A stretch of DNA of 6,663 nucleotides from JAICIG01 sp035532215. GTDB lineage: Bacteria > Planctomycetota > Planctomycetia > Pirellulales > JAICIG01. The number at the start of each line of letters is the position of its first letter. The stretch's first letter is position 1. Both the position numbers and the translations under genes were made by a program. The stretch is taken from positions 1 to 6,663 of the forward strand of contig DATKRK010000280.1 in NCBI GenBank assembly GCA_035532215.1. Reading direction: 5' to 3'. Of the stretch, positions 1-5,480 are shown in pieces. The notes beneath the pieces were generated by a model, which saw only the letters and a list, made by a program, of their open reading frames with translations, was not told the origin of the DNA and made no database searches.

Positions 1-253
1 GCCCTCGCCCGTCTCGTCATTCCCAGACGGGCGAGGGCGCCCGTCCCTCCACCTTCCCAGACGGGCGAGGGCGCCCGTCCCTCCACCTTCCTAGACGGGC
101 GAGGGCGCCCGGTCCCTCCGTCATTCCTAGACGGGCGAGGGCGCCCGTCCCTCCACCTTCCCAGACGGGCGAGGGCGCCCGGTCCCTCCGTCATTCCTAG
201 ACGGGCGAGGGCGCCCGTCCCTCCACCTTCCTAGACGGGCGAGGGCGCCCGTC
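1..253. repeat. REP-like palindrome array, left of the RAYT gene
   Basis: Seven copies of the palindrome GACGGGCGAGGGCGCCCGTC (8-bp arms, AGGG loop) lie at 26-45, 60-79, 94-114, 130-149, 164-184, 200-219 and 234-253. Each is followed by CCTCC and a short spacer, giving a period of 34 or 36 bp. Copies 3 and 5 carry one extra G (CGCCCGGTC) and a CGTCATTCC spacer; the others have CACCTTCC or CACTTT. Read on the minus strand, each unit begins with GGAG directly before the palindrome, like the short conserved head of classical REP sequences. Bases 1-13 are a cut-off copy with the loop in the opposite sense (CCCT). The array lies just downstream of the transposase gene and contains no convincing gene. 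Confidence 0.88.
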
Positions 254-288
254 CCTCCACTTTATGGTGCGGCCTCCGGGCTTCCTCC

Positions 289-798
289 TTACTGCTGACC
301 TTCCACCCATTCTCGCCATAAATAAGGGTATTCGCCGAACTCTCGCACCAGACCTTTGCGCTCCGGATTCCGGCAAATGTATTTCACCAAATCGTGAACG
401 CTCTCGTCGCTTCGGCAAACGCGATCAAACGATTCTTCTTGCCAGACTTGGCCCCGGCGGCCGAGCGCCTTATTGACGCTATGCGCCGAGGCGCTCTTGA
501 TGCTTTGCAAGATTTCGATCAGTCCGAAGTCGTTGCCCGACGGATCGCGCATCGCTTGGAATACCAGATGAACGTGATCGGGCATCACGACGGCGCCGAA
601 CATGAACAGCTTGACTCGATGGTCGTGCAAGCAATGGCGCAGCACGAGCCCGCGCACGGACTCCGGCAACGTCCAGCGTTGGAACGTGCAGAAGGTCACG
701 AACAGCGGCTTATCAGTCGCTTGCAGGTGCGGCAGCCGGCGTCGATACTCTTCGCGAGCGGGCTTCGCCGACGGTCGGCGATCAAAGCGGTCGTTCAT
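289..798 (-). CDS. REP-associated tyrosine transposase (RAYT), IS200-like HUH family
   Basis: This 169-residue protein belongs to the Y1 HUH single-strand DNA transposases, which nick and rejoin palindrome-containing DNA through a covalent phosphotyrosine. Visible motifs are MPDHVHLVF (residues 72-80), with the metal-binding HVH pair H75 and H77, then WQEESFDRV (119-127), then YICRNPERKGLV (140-151), where Y140 is the likely nucleophile. It ends in a short aromatic tail (YPYLWREW). Length and motif order fit RAYTs, and the gene looks intact. I chose the ATG at 798 because GGAG lies six bases before it; an in-frame ATG at 810 would add MEKL but has no ribosome site. Arrays of one palindrome flank it on both sides, as RAYT genes are flanked by REPs, so these repeats are its likely substrate. 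Family assignment is firm; present activity is inference. Confidence 0.9.
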   Translation of the reverse strand: MNDRFDRRPSAKPAREEYRRRLPHLQATDKPLFVTFCTFQRWTLPESVRGLVLRHCLHDHRVKLFMFGAVVMPDHVHLVFQAMRDPSGNDFGLIEILQSIKSASAHSVNKALGRRGQVWQEESFDRVCRSDESVHDLVKYICRNPERKGLVREFGEYPYLWREWVEGQQ

Positions 799-804
799 CA
801 GTTT

Positions 805-808
805 CTCC
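805..808 (-). promoter_or_regulatory. Ribosome binding site deciding the RAYT start
   Basis: On the minus strand GGAG is followed by AAACTG and then ATG at 798, an ideal six-base gap. The upstream in-frame ATG at 810 overlaps this motif and is preceded only by repeat-derived sequence, so the shorter protein is preferred. Confidence 0.5.
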
Positions 809-821
809 ATTGCGTGCGTAG

Positions 822-851
822 GGAGGGACGGGCGCGGGCGCCCGTCCCTCC
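822..851. repeat. Perfect 13-bp-arm palindrome in the RAYT leader
   Basis: GGAGGGACGGGCG (822-834) and CGCCCGTCCCTCC (839-851) pair perfectly around a CGGG loop. Unlike the other copies, this one carries the GGAGGG head on both sides, so it is fully symmetric. It lies 11 bases upstream of the longer possible RAYT start and 23 bases upstream of the preferred one. In mRNA it would be a very stable hairpin in the leader. It could also be a transposase binding site used for autoregulation, which is inference. Confidence 0.75.
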
Positions 852-980
852 ACTTTGCCAGACGGGCGAGGGCGCCCGTCCCTCCACTTTACGAGACGGG
901 CGAGGGCGCCCGTCCCTCCATCTTATATCAGACGGGCGAGGGCGCCCGTCCCTCCATCTTATGAGGGCGCCCGGCCCTCC
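822..980. repeat. REP-like palindrome array, right of the RAYT gene
   Basis: This array has the same 20-bp palindrome as 1-253. Copies lie at 827-846 (symmetric variant), 861-880, 895-914 and 931-950, plus a decayed half copy at about 963-980 (GAGGGCGCCCGGCCCTCC). Orientation matches the full left-hand copies. Spacers differ (CACTTTGCCA, CACTTTACGA, CATCTTATATCA), so this array is more diverged than the left one. The decayed copy overlaps the 3' end of the neighbouring PLP-enzyme gene. Confidence 0.87.
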
Positions 981-2011
981 TTGCCCAGCAGCGCGTCGCG
1001 ATAGGCAAACAACGCGGGCGTGCCGCCGGTGTGAACGAACACCACGGGCCGATCGCTTGGCAAACGCCCGCTGCGCACGTCGTCGATGAGCGCACTCATC
1101 GCCTTGGCCGTGTAAACCGGATCGAGCAAGATGCCTTCGGTGCGGGCCAACAGATCGAGCGCTTCTTGCCCGGCGGGCGAAGGCTCGCCGTAGCCGGGGC
1201 CGATGTAGCTCTCGTTCGATTCGACCTCGGCCCCTTCGACCATCGCGGGTAAGCCGATCAACTCCGCCGCCTTGTTGGCCGTGGCCGCCAGGTCGTCGGC
1301 GTGTTTCCAGGGCCATTGGATCGGGGCGATGATCTTCAGCGAAAAGTCGGCGCCCAGAGCCGTCTTGCCCAGTTGCATGCCGGCGCCGGTCGAGCCGGCC
1401 GAGGCGACATAGACGGCGCTGGGCCGCTCGCCGCGGGCCAGGCATTGCTCGACGATCTCCGCCGTGCAGAGCGCGTAGCTCACCGCGGCCCGCGGCTTGA
1501 CGACTTCGTTTTCCCAGCAATACACGCGGCGTCCTTGGGCCCGCAGCTTTTCGGCGACGGCGCTGATCCGCGCATACAACTCCATGCCCAGCGGCAGGTC
1601 GACGATTTCGATCTTGGCGCCCAGCAGGTGATCGAGCAGCAGATTGCCCTGCACTTCGTCCGAATGATCGCCGCGGCCGAGGATCAAGCGGCATTCGAGC
1701 CCCAGCTTGGCGCAGGCGGCGGCCGTTTGCCGGCAGTTGTTCGATTGCACGCCGGCGCCCCAAACGAGCATTTCGGCGCCTTGCTCCAGCGCGTGCCCCA
1801 TGATGAATTCGTTGTGCCGCGTCTTGTTGCCGCCGAAGGCCAGCCCGGTGCAATCGTCGCGTTTGATGAACACTCGCGGCCCGCCCAGCGCCGCCGAGAA
1901 CCGCGGCAGCTCTTCCAGCGGCGTCGGCAGATGGCCCAAGCTCACGCGCGGCAGCCGTGCGGCATGCGCTCGCAACTCGGCGGTATTCGAAACGGGCGAT
2001 ACTTGGCTCAT
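959..2011 (-). CDS. PLP-dependent D-cysteine desulfhydrase-like enzyme
   Basis: This 350-residue fold-type II PLP enzyme belongs to the D-cysteine desulfhydrase / ACC deaminase family. DcyD-type members convert D-cysteine to pyruvate, sulfide and ammonia in the cytoplasm. Seen here: FIKRDD (48-53), FGGNKTRHNE (59-68) with PLP lysine K63, QSNNCRQTAA (89-98), a phosphate-binding SAGSTGAG (204-211), GYGEPSPAG (273-281), LLDPVYTAKAM (295-305) and FVHTGG (325-330). From memory, ACC deaminases have Glu after DPVY and Leu before GG at the active site. Here these are T301 and T328, as in E. coli DcyD, which argues against ACC deaminase. L-cysteate lyase (CuyA) remains possible. The start has an excellent AAGGAG six bases upstream. 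The C-terminus EGRAPS and the TAA stop lie in REP-like repeat sequence, so the natural tail may have been replaced. Confidence 0.85.
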   Translation of the reverse strand: MSQVSPVSNTAELRAHAARLPRVSLGHLPTPLEELPRFSAALGGPRVFIKRDDCTGLAFGGNKTRHNEFIMGHALEQGAEMLVWGAGVQSNNCRQTAAACAKLGLECRLILGRGDHSDEVQGNLLLDHLLGAKIEIVDLPLGMELYARISAVAEKLRAQGRRVYCWENEVVKPRAAVSYALCTAEIVEQCLARGERPSAVYVASAGSTGAGMQLGKTALGADFSLKIIAPIQWPWKHADDLAATANKAAELIGLPAMVEGAEVESNESYIGPGYGEPSPAGQEALDLLARTEGILLDPVYTAKAMSALIDDVRSGRLPSDRPVVFVHTGGTPALFAYRDALLGKEGRAPS

Positions 2012-2017
2012 CGGCGT

Positions 2018-2023
2018 CTCCTT
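2018..2023 (-). promoter_or_regulatory. Strong Shine-Dalgarno of the PLP-enzyme gene
   Basis: AAGGAG on the minus strand, six bases before the ATG at 2011, fixes this start. The 197 bp between the start and the repeat element at 2209 show no promoter I can defend and no other gene. Confidence 0.75.
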
Positions 2024-2208
2024 GATTTTCGGCTTGCGGACGTGCGGCTCGCTTGCTGCGCCTGCTCCGCATTCAACGGCCTTATTCTGCGATGGTTCGT
2101 CAACCCGTGCAACGAGCCGCCGATGACTGCCGTGCCAACGGCTTTCAGTCCTGTTCAGCTTCCCACGGAAACTGGCGCGCCTGGAACGGTTTGTCTGGGC
2201 GGGTTATC

Positions 2209-2350
2209 CTTAACCCGGATTATTCACCGGCCCACGCTATGAGTTGACACAGCGCGTTCACACTAACCCGAAGCGCAAGCGAGGTAAAAGCGTTCCTATT
2301 CCTCGCTTGCGCTTCGGGTTGGTGTAGGCCGGTGAATAATCCGGGTTAAG
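2209..2350. repeat. 142-bp nested-palindrome element, copy 1
   Basis: Perfect 24-bp outer arms (2209-2232 and 2327-2350; core CCCGGATTATTCACCGGCC) enclose perfect 20-bp inner arms (2265-2284 AACCCGAAGCGCAAGCGAGG and 2301-2320) around a 16-base loop. The layout is asymmetric: 32 bases with a TTGACA motif separate the outer and inner arms on the left, but only six do so on the right. A second copy in the same orientation is at 5507-5648. There is no coding capacity, so it looks like a non-autonomous, MITE-like dispersed element or a structured RNA. Chance translation gives NPKRKRG-type peptides, which I associate with planctomycete intergenic repeats (memory, unverified). Confidence 0.9.
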
Positions 2351-2380
2351 CGGCAAGCGCCGCGACCTCGCGCAAGGTCG
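2350..2380 (+). other. Two tandem small hairpins in the macro-domain gene leader
   Basis: GCGGC-AAGC-GCCGC (2350-2363) and CGACCT-CGCGCA-AGGTCG (2363-2380) are perfect short stem-loops that touch each other and the right arm of the 142-bp element. TAATAC at 2381-2386 could be a -10 box, but no -35 box is visible at the right distance. Function is unknown. Confidence 0.45.
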
Positions 2381-2410
2381 TAATACGGATATCCAAGATC
2401 GAAATCGCCC

Positions 2411-2959
2411 ATGCGCCTCGCCATCCAAAACCGGCTGATCGAACTGCACCAGGGCGACATCACCGAGCAGCAAGTCGACGCGATCGTCAACGCGGCGAAC
2501 TCTCGGCTGGCGGGCGGGGGCGGCGTGGACGGCGCCATTCATCGCCGCGGCGGACCGGCGATCATGGATGAGACCGGGCGTCGTTACCCCGGCGGTTGTC
2601 CGACCGGCTCGGCCGTGATCACTGGCGCGGGGCAATTGCCCGCGCAATACGTGATTCATGCCGTGGGACCGATTTGGCAAGGAGGCCAGCGGGGCGAAGC
2701 CGAATTGCTGGCCGGCGCCTATCGCCGCTCGCTGGAACTGGCGCAGGAGCACGGCTGTCGCGGCATTGCGCTGCCCGCGTTGAGCACCGGCGCCTATGGG
2801 TATCCGATCGATCGGGCCTGTCGCGTGGCATTGGCGACGACGCGGCAGTTCCTCGTCGAAAACGACTTGCCTGAGCTCGCCAGATTCGTGCTGTTCGGCG
2901 CCGGAGCTTACGGCGCCTTCGCCGCGGCCCTGGACGAATTGCGCAGCGAGGCCGATTGA
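2411..2959 (+). CDS. Macro-domain protein, O-acetyl-ADP-ribose deacetylase-like (YmdB/MacroD type)
   Basis: This 182-residue single macro domain spans almost the whole protein. The family binds ADP-ribose. YmdB/MacroD-type members hydrolyse O-acetyl-ADP-ribose and can remove mono-ADP-ribose from proteins in the cytoplasm. Seen here: QGDIT (14-18), IVNAAN (25-30), GGGGVDGAIH (35-44), CPTGSAVIT (63-71), YVIHAVGPIW (80-89) and the phosphate-binding loop LPALSTGAYGYP (121-132). N30 and D40 align with the N25 and D35 that YmdB uses for catalysis, so activity is expected. Length equals stand-alone YmdB. No Shine-Dalgarno precedes the ATG, which is kept because family homology begins there. The gene stands alone, 60 bp after a nested palindrome, and converges on the EF-hand gene with a 68-bp gap that has stems but no U-tract. 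No ADP-ribosyltransferase partner is visible, so this is not evidently a toxin-antitoxin pair. Confidence 0.93.
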   Translation: MRLAIQNRLIELHQGDITEQQVDAIVNAANSRLAGGGGVDGAIHRRGGPAIMDETGRRYPGGCPTGSAVITGAGQLPAQYVIHAVGPIWQGGQRGEAELLAGAYRRSLELAQEHGCRGIALPALSTGAYGYPIDRACRVALATTRQFLVENDLPELARFVLFGAGAYGAFAAALDELRSEAD

Positions 2960-3027
2960 AAGGGCGGCGAACAAAAGCCACCCTGGCCGCCAGCAGCCGT
3001 CGAAGTATTGCTGACGGAGCACGAGAA

Positions 3028-3699
3028 CTACTGAAGCGCCTTTTTGGCCGCTGGCTTGGCGGCCCGCGCTTGTTTGGCGCGTGGGGCGGGTTTTTTCGGG
3101 TTGGCCCGCTGTTTGGCCTTAGCGGCTTCCATGGCCTTGCGTTCCTCGGCATCGAGCTTGCCGTCTCTATTCTTGTCGAACTTGGCCAAGAGAGGATTGC
3201 GGCGAACGGGCTTGGCCTTTTTGACCATTCCCCCCAAGCCGGCATTGCCATTGCCGCCGTTGAACTGATTGCCGCCGTTGAATTGATTCATGGCGCCGGT
3301 TTGAGCGGAGCGGTTCATCGAAGCCATGCCGAGCGCCAGTCGGGCGGCTTGGATCTCGGGAAGATCGAGTGCGCCGTTGCCGTTCGCGTCGAACTTGCTG
3401 AGCAGGAAGTTCTGAAAAGCCGCCATGTTCGCCGCCGCCTGCGAATTGACCCCGCCGAGCCCCGGACCCGGGTTGACCAGGCCGGCCTGGGCCGCTTGAA
3501 TCTCGGCCGGATCGAGCTGGCCGTTTTTGTTGGTATCGAGCATGGCCAGCATTTGGGCCTGTTGCTGAGCCATGCCGGCGGCGGCCGCGGTGGGGGGCAA
3601 GACGGGCAACTGAATGGCCAACGGATGCTGCGCGTGGCCAAACGCGCAGGTCCCCAAAACCACGCTTCCCGCAATCGCGATAATGGCTGGCAATTTCAC
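3028..3699 (-). CDS. Secreted protein with three EF-hand calcium-binding loops
   Basis: This 223-residue exported protein begins with a signal peptide (MKLP, hydrophobic 5-20, probable cleavage after GHA-Q near 23). Three canonical EF-hand loops follow: DTNKNGQLDPAE (55-66), DANGNGALDLPE (104-115) and DKNRDGKLDAEE (175-186), each with Asp at 1, Gly at 6 and Glu at 12. Between loops 2 and 3 lies a Gly/Asn-rich linker with a doubled QFNGG motif (139-149). The last 35 residues are a Lys/Ala/Pro/Arg-rich basic tail. Such proteins are common in planctomycetes; a calcium-dependent envelope or extracellular role is likely, but no enzymatic domain is seen. The GTG start is set by GAGGAG eight bases upstream. 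An ATG between them opens only a three-codon frame (ATG CCC CGG TGA). The gene is single and divergent from the repeat protein at 4269. Confidence 0.85.
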   Translation of the reverse strand: MKLPAIIAIAGSVVLGTCAFGHAQHPLAIQLPVLPPTAAAAGMAQQQAQMLAMLDTNKNGQLDPAEIQAAQAGLVNPGPGLGGVNSQAAANMAAFQNFLLSKFDANGNGALDLPEIQAARLALGMASMNRSAQTGAMNQFNGGNQFNGGNGNAGLGGMVKKAKPVRRNPLLAKFDKNRDGKLDAEERKAMEAAKAKQRANPKKPAPRAKQARAAKPAAKKALQ

Positions 3700-3707
3700 C
3701 GGGGCAT

Positions 3708-3713
3708 CTCCTC
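3708..3713 (-). promoter_or_regulatory. Shine-Dalgarno of the EF-hand gene (GTG start)
   Basis: GAGGAG on the minus strand, eight bases before GTG at 3699. It also sits directly against an ATG with no spacing, which favours the GTG as the true start. Confidence 0.65.
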
Positions 3714-3733
3714 TGTTTCTTCGGCAGCGAACC

Positions 3734-3791
3734 GATCTGCCGCCATTTACCCTGCCTGCCTGTAAACTTACCCTAAATCGACCGGCAGATC
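3734..3791. repeat. Inverted repeat upstream of the EF-hand gene
   Basis: GATCTGCCG (3734-3742) and CGGCAGATC (3783-3791) are exact 9-bp inverted repeats 40 bases apart, 35-92 bases upstream of the EF-hand start. They could be operator half-sites or the base of a leader stem. Chance is possible, and no promoter boxes were recognised nearby. Confidence 0.35.
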
Positions 3792-4117
3792 TCGGAAAAA
3801 TCCTCGCAGCTAGCCTATTTTTCTCACTTTCCAGTTGTTGGGTCGTTGCGAAAGATTGTTAATGGCGGACTTCCCTTGCAGCGCCGGCTTCGGTTGGGGG
3901 AATTGCTTGCCTAAATTCGCCGTTGCGATCAAAATCCGCGTGCGTCGAATGGGCTTGGGCGGGCTACTCGCCTTCGAAAGAAGTGAATCCTTGATGGCTG
4001 CCGGCCGATGATGGCCGGCGTGGCGGTCTTTGTTGCGTTGGATGGCGTTGGGCATTCCCCCATCGGCGGCGGGGTTCGTCGCCGCGCCCGATGCTTTGCC
4101 ACGGATCGCGTTCTGAT

Positions 4118-4137
4118 GCCCGCGACGGGCCGTTTTT
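4118..4137 (+). terminator. Possible weak intrinsic terminator in the intergenic region
   Basis: GCCCG-CGA-CGGGC (4118-4130) is a perfect 5-bp hairpin followed two bases later by TTTTT. The form suits a plus-strand intrinsic terminator, but no plus-strand gene precedes it within 1 kb, so it may end an unseen transcript or be chance. Confidence 0.25.
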
Positions 4138-4268
4138 CGAAACCGCAGCGCCGCGAGTCAGAGCCGGTTTGACCTGCGCGTCGCTTCCGCTCGTTCGGGT
4201 GCAATGGAGGTAACGCCGAAATTCGGCCGCAGGCGGCCGGCTGATTTAGGTCGGGCGGGCGACATTAT

Positions 4269-5297
4269 ATGGACCCCGAAATCGGATTGAACATGATGGC
4301 TAAGCAGCGCTCGATACAGGTACGGCGTCGGAAGCCGATGTGGCCAGTTCCGACCGTGAGAAAGCTAGACGCGATTTGGTTGGAAGGGCGCGTGCCGGCC
4401 GGGTATTGGGAAGAACAGGCGAATCGCCGCCGCTATATGTGGTGGCTTGGGCAGCGGCTCGGCTTCAAGAAAATCGAGGATTGGTACGCCGTCACCACCA
4501 ACGATTTCAAGGCGAATCGCGGGGCAGGCGTGCTCTACGCCTACTGGAACAGTTCGGCCATTGCGGCCGTGCAAGAGACGTTTCCCGATTACGATTGGAA
4601 GGAGTGGCTGTTTCGCCAGGCGCCGCTGCGGTTTTGGGCCGACCGGCGAAACCATCGCCGCTATATGGACTGGCTCGGCAAGCAACTGGGAATTCGCCGG
4701 CCGCAGGACTGGTATCGCGTCTCGAACGCCGATTTCGAACGGCACAAGGGGGGCGCGTTTCTGCTGGAATACAGCAGCACGATCTCGGCCGCCATCAAGG
4801 CCTATCTGCCCCGCTACGACTGGCAAGAGTGGCTGTTCAGCGGCACGCCGAAGGGCTTTTGGGACGAGCGGCGCAACCGCCGGCGCTATCTTGCCTGGCT
4901 GGGCGAGCGACTCGGCTACAAGAAGCCCGAAGACTGGTACGCGGTGACGCAGCACGACTTTTACGCTCATCGCGGCATCCAATTCTTGAAGCTCTACGAC
5001 AGCTCGCCGATGGCGGCCGTGAAAGAGTTCCTGCCGCGGCATCCCTGGAAAGAATGGAAGTTCGCGCGCGTTCCGGTCGCCTTCTGGAAAGAGGCCAAGA
5101 ATCGCCAGCGCTATCTGCGCTGGCTGGGCAGCCAGCTCGGCTTCAAGCGGTCGGTCGATTGGCGGCGAATCCGCCGGCATCATTTTCTGGAAAACTGCGG
5201 AGGCGGACTGTTGGCCCAGTACCCTTCGTATCTCGATTTGCTCGAAGAGTTCCTGCCCAAGATCGATTGGAGCGGCCGGAACCATGCTCCGCGTTAA
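4269..5297 (+). CDS. Uncharacterised protein of four tandem 75-residue W/R-rich repeats
   Basis: I do not recognise a named family. The 342-residue soluble, basic protein has four tandem repeats at about 42-115, 118-190, 193-265 and 268-339. Each has P..(F/Y)W, then NR or NH, R.Y, WLG..LG, a DW that is DWY in the first three, a histidine or arginine before G, and a closing LP (or FP) and W. Key tryptophans fall at 47/123/198/273 and 72/148/223/298, giving periods of 76, 75 and 75. Residues 34-41 resemble the end of a further, lost repeat. Copy 4 is degenerate (DWRRI replaces DWY.V; the closing W..W is lost). No signal peptide, membrane segment or catalytic motif is visible. The basic N-terminus (RRRK, 19-22) and conserved Trp/Arg suggest nucleic-acid or protein binding, which is inference. 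The start is uncertain: ATGs at 4293 and 4296 are in frame and none has a clear ribosome site. Confidence 0.85.
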   Translation: MDPEIGLNMMAKQRSIQVRRRKPMWPVPTVRKLDAIWLEGRVPAGYWEEQANRRRYMWWLGQRLGFKKIEDWYAVTTNDFKANRGAGVLYAYWNSSAIAAVQETFPDYDWKEWLFRQAPLRFWADRRNHRRYMDWLGKQLGIRRPQDWYRVSNADFERHKGGAFLLEYSSTISAAIKAYLPRYDWQEWLFSGTPKGFWDERRNRRRYLAWLGERLGYKKPEDWYAVTQHDFYAHRGIQFLKLYDSSPMAAVKEFLPRHPWKEWKFARVPVAFWKEAKNRQRYLRWLGSQLGFKRSVDWRRIRRHHFLENCGGGLLAQYPSYLDLLEEFLPKIDWSGRNHAPR

Positions 5298-5480
5298 GGC
5301 GGCGTTTTCTCGGCGGCAGGCGTTGACGAGCGGCGCCGCCGATGCGAGGCTTGGGGACAGTTCGAAGAACGCGGCCGAGTCCTCTTCCGAGCGACACGAC
5401 TCGTGCCGGAAGCCAGGTGCTCCTGCAATACTTAATGGACGGGCGCCGACGACACTGGGGGTGGCTGGCGGCAGAGCGGA

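Larger units (their letters stand above)
3700..4268. other. 569-bp intergenic region between divergent genes
   Basis: No convincing gene lies here. Open frames on the minus strand (about 3810-4055 and 3929-4204, the latter from TTG) encode Arg/Pro-rich sequence without a recognisable domain or ribosome site. Visible structures are a 9-bp inverted repeat (3734-3791), a 7-bp stem GCCGGCC-GATGAT-GGCCGGC (4000-4019), a small hairpin followed by T5 (4118-4137) and CGGCCG-CAGG-CGGCCG (4224-4239) in the leader of the next gene. The stretch must hold promoters for both divergent genes, but I cannot place them. It may also contain a dispersed repeat or a decayed gene. Confidence 0.5.

Noticed and set aside
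1..253. CRISPR array
   Set aside because: Spacing is regular, but the intervals are only 14-16 bases and nearly identical to one another, so they are spacers of a tandem repeat. No cas genes are present.
394..1089. Plus-strand 231-residue open frame across the RAYT gene and repeats
   Set aside because: It is antisense to RAYT and then runs through the palindromes (repeated GRGRPSLHL), with no domain.
798..2072. Long 424-residue minus-strand open frame overlapping the PLP-enzyme gene
   Set aside because: It is an Arg/Ala-rich shadow of the true frame, and its end is translated REP-like repeats (repeated DGRPRPS). The 959-2011 frame has clear family motifs and a strong ribosome site.
2245..2275. 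Sigma-70 promoter from TTGACA in the nested element
   Set aside because: No -10-like hexamer lies 16-18 bases downstream in either copy.
2411..2959. Macro domain as antitoxin of a DarTG-like pair
   Set aside because: No DarT-type ADP-ribosyltransferase lies next to it, and the sequence is of the YmdB/MacroD type.
2258..3022. 254-residue minus-strand frame over the macro-domain gene
   Set aside because: It begins with antisense macro-domain sequence and ends in translated nested-palindrome sequence (NPKRKRG); the macro domain is unambiguous on the plus strand.
3929..4204. Small Arg/Pro-rich gene on the minus strand
   Set aside because: It starts with TTG, has no ribosome site and no recognisable domain, and its composition is that of GC-rich non-coding DNA.
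4365..5285. 306-residue minus-strand frame opposite the four-repeat protein
   Set aside because: It is a GC-rich shadow. The plus frame shows a regular protein repeat with conserved aromatic residues, which the antisense frame cannot explain.
5437..5447. Short match to the REP-like palindrome (GGACGGGCGCC)
   Set aside because: Only 11 bases match, with no second arm; chance is likely in such GC-rich DNA.
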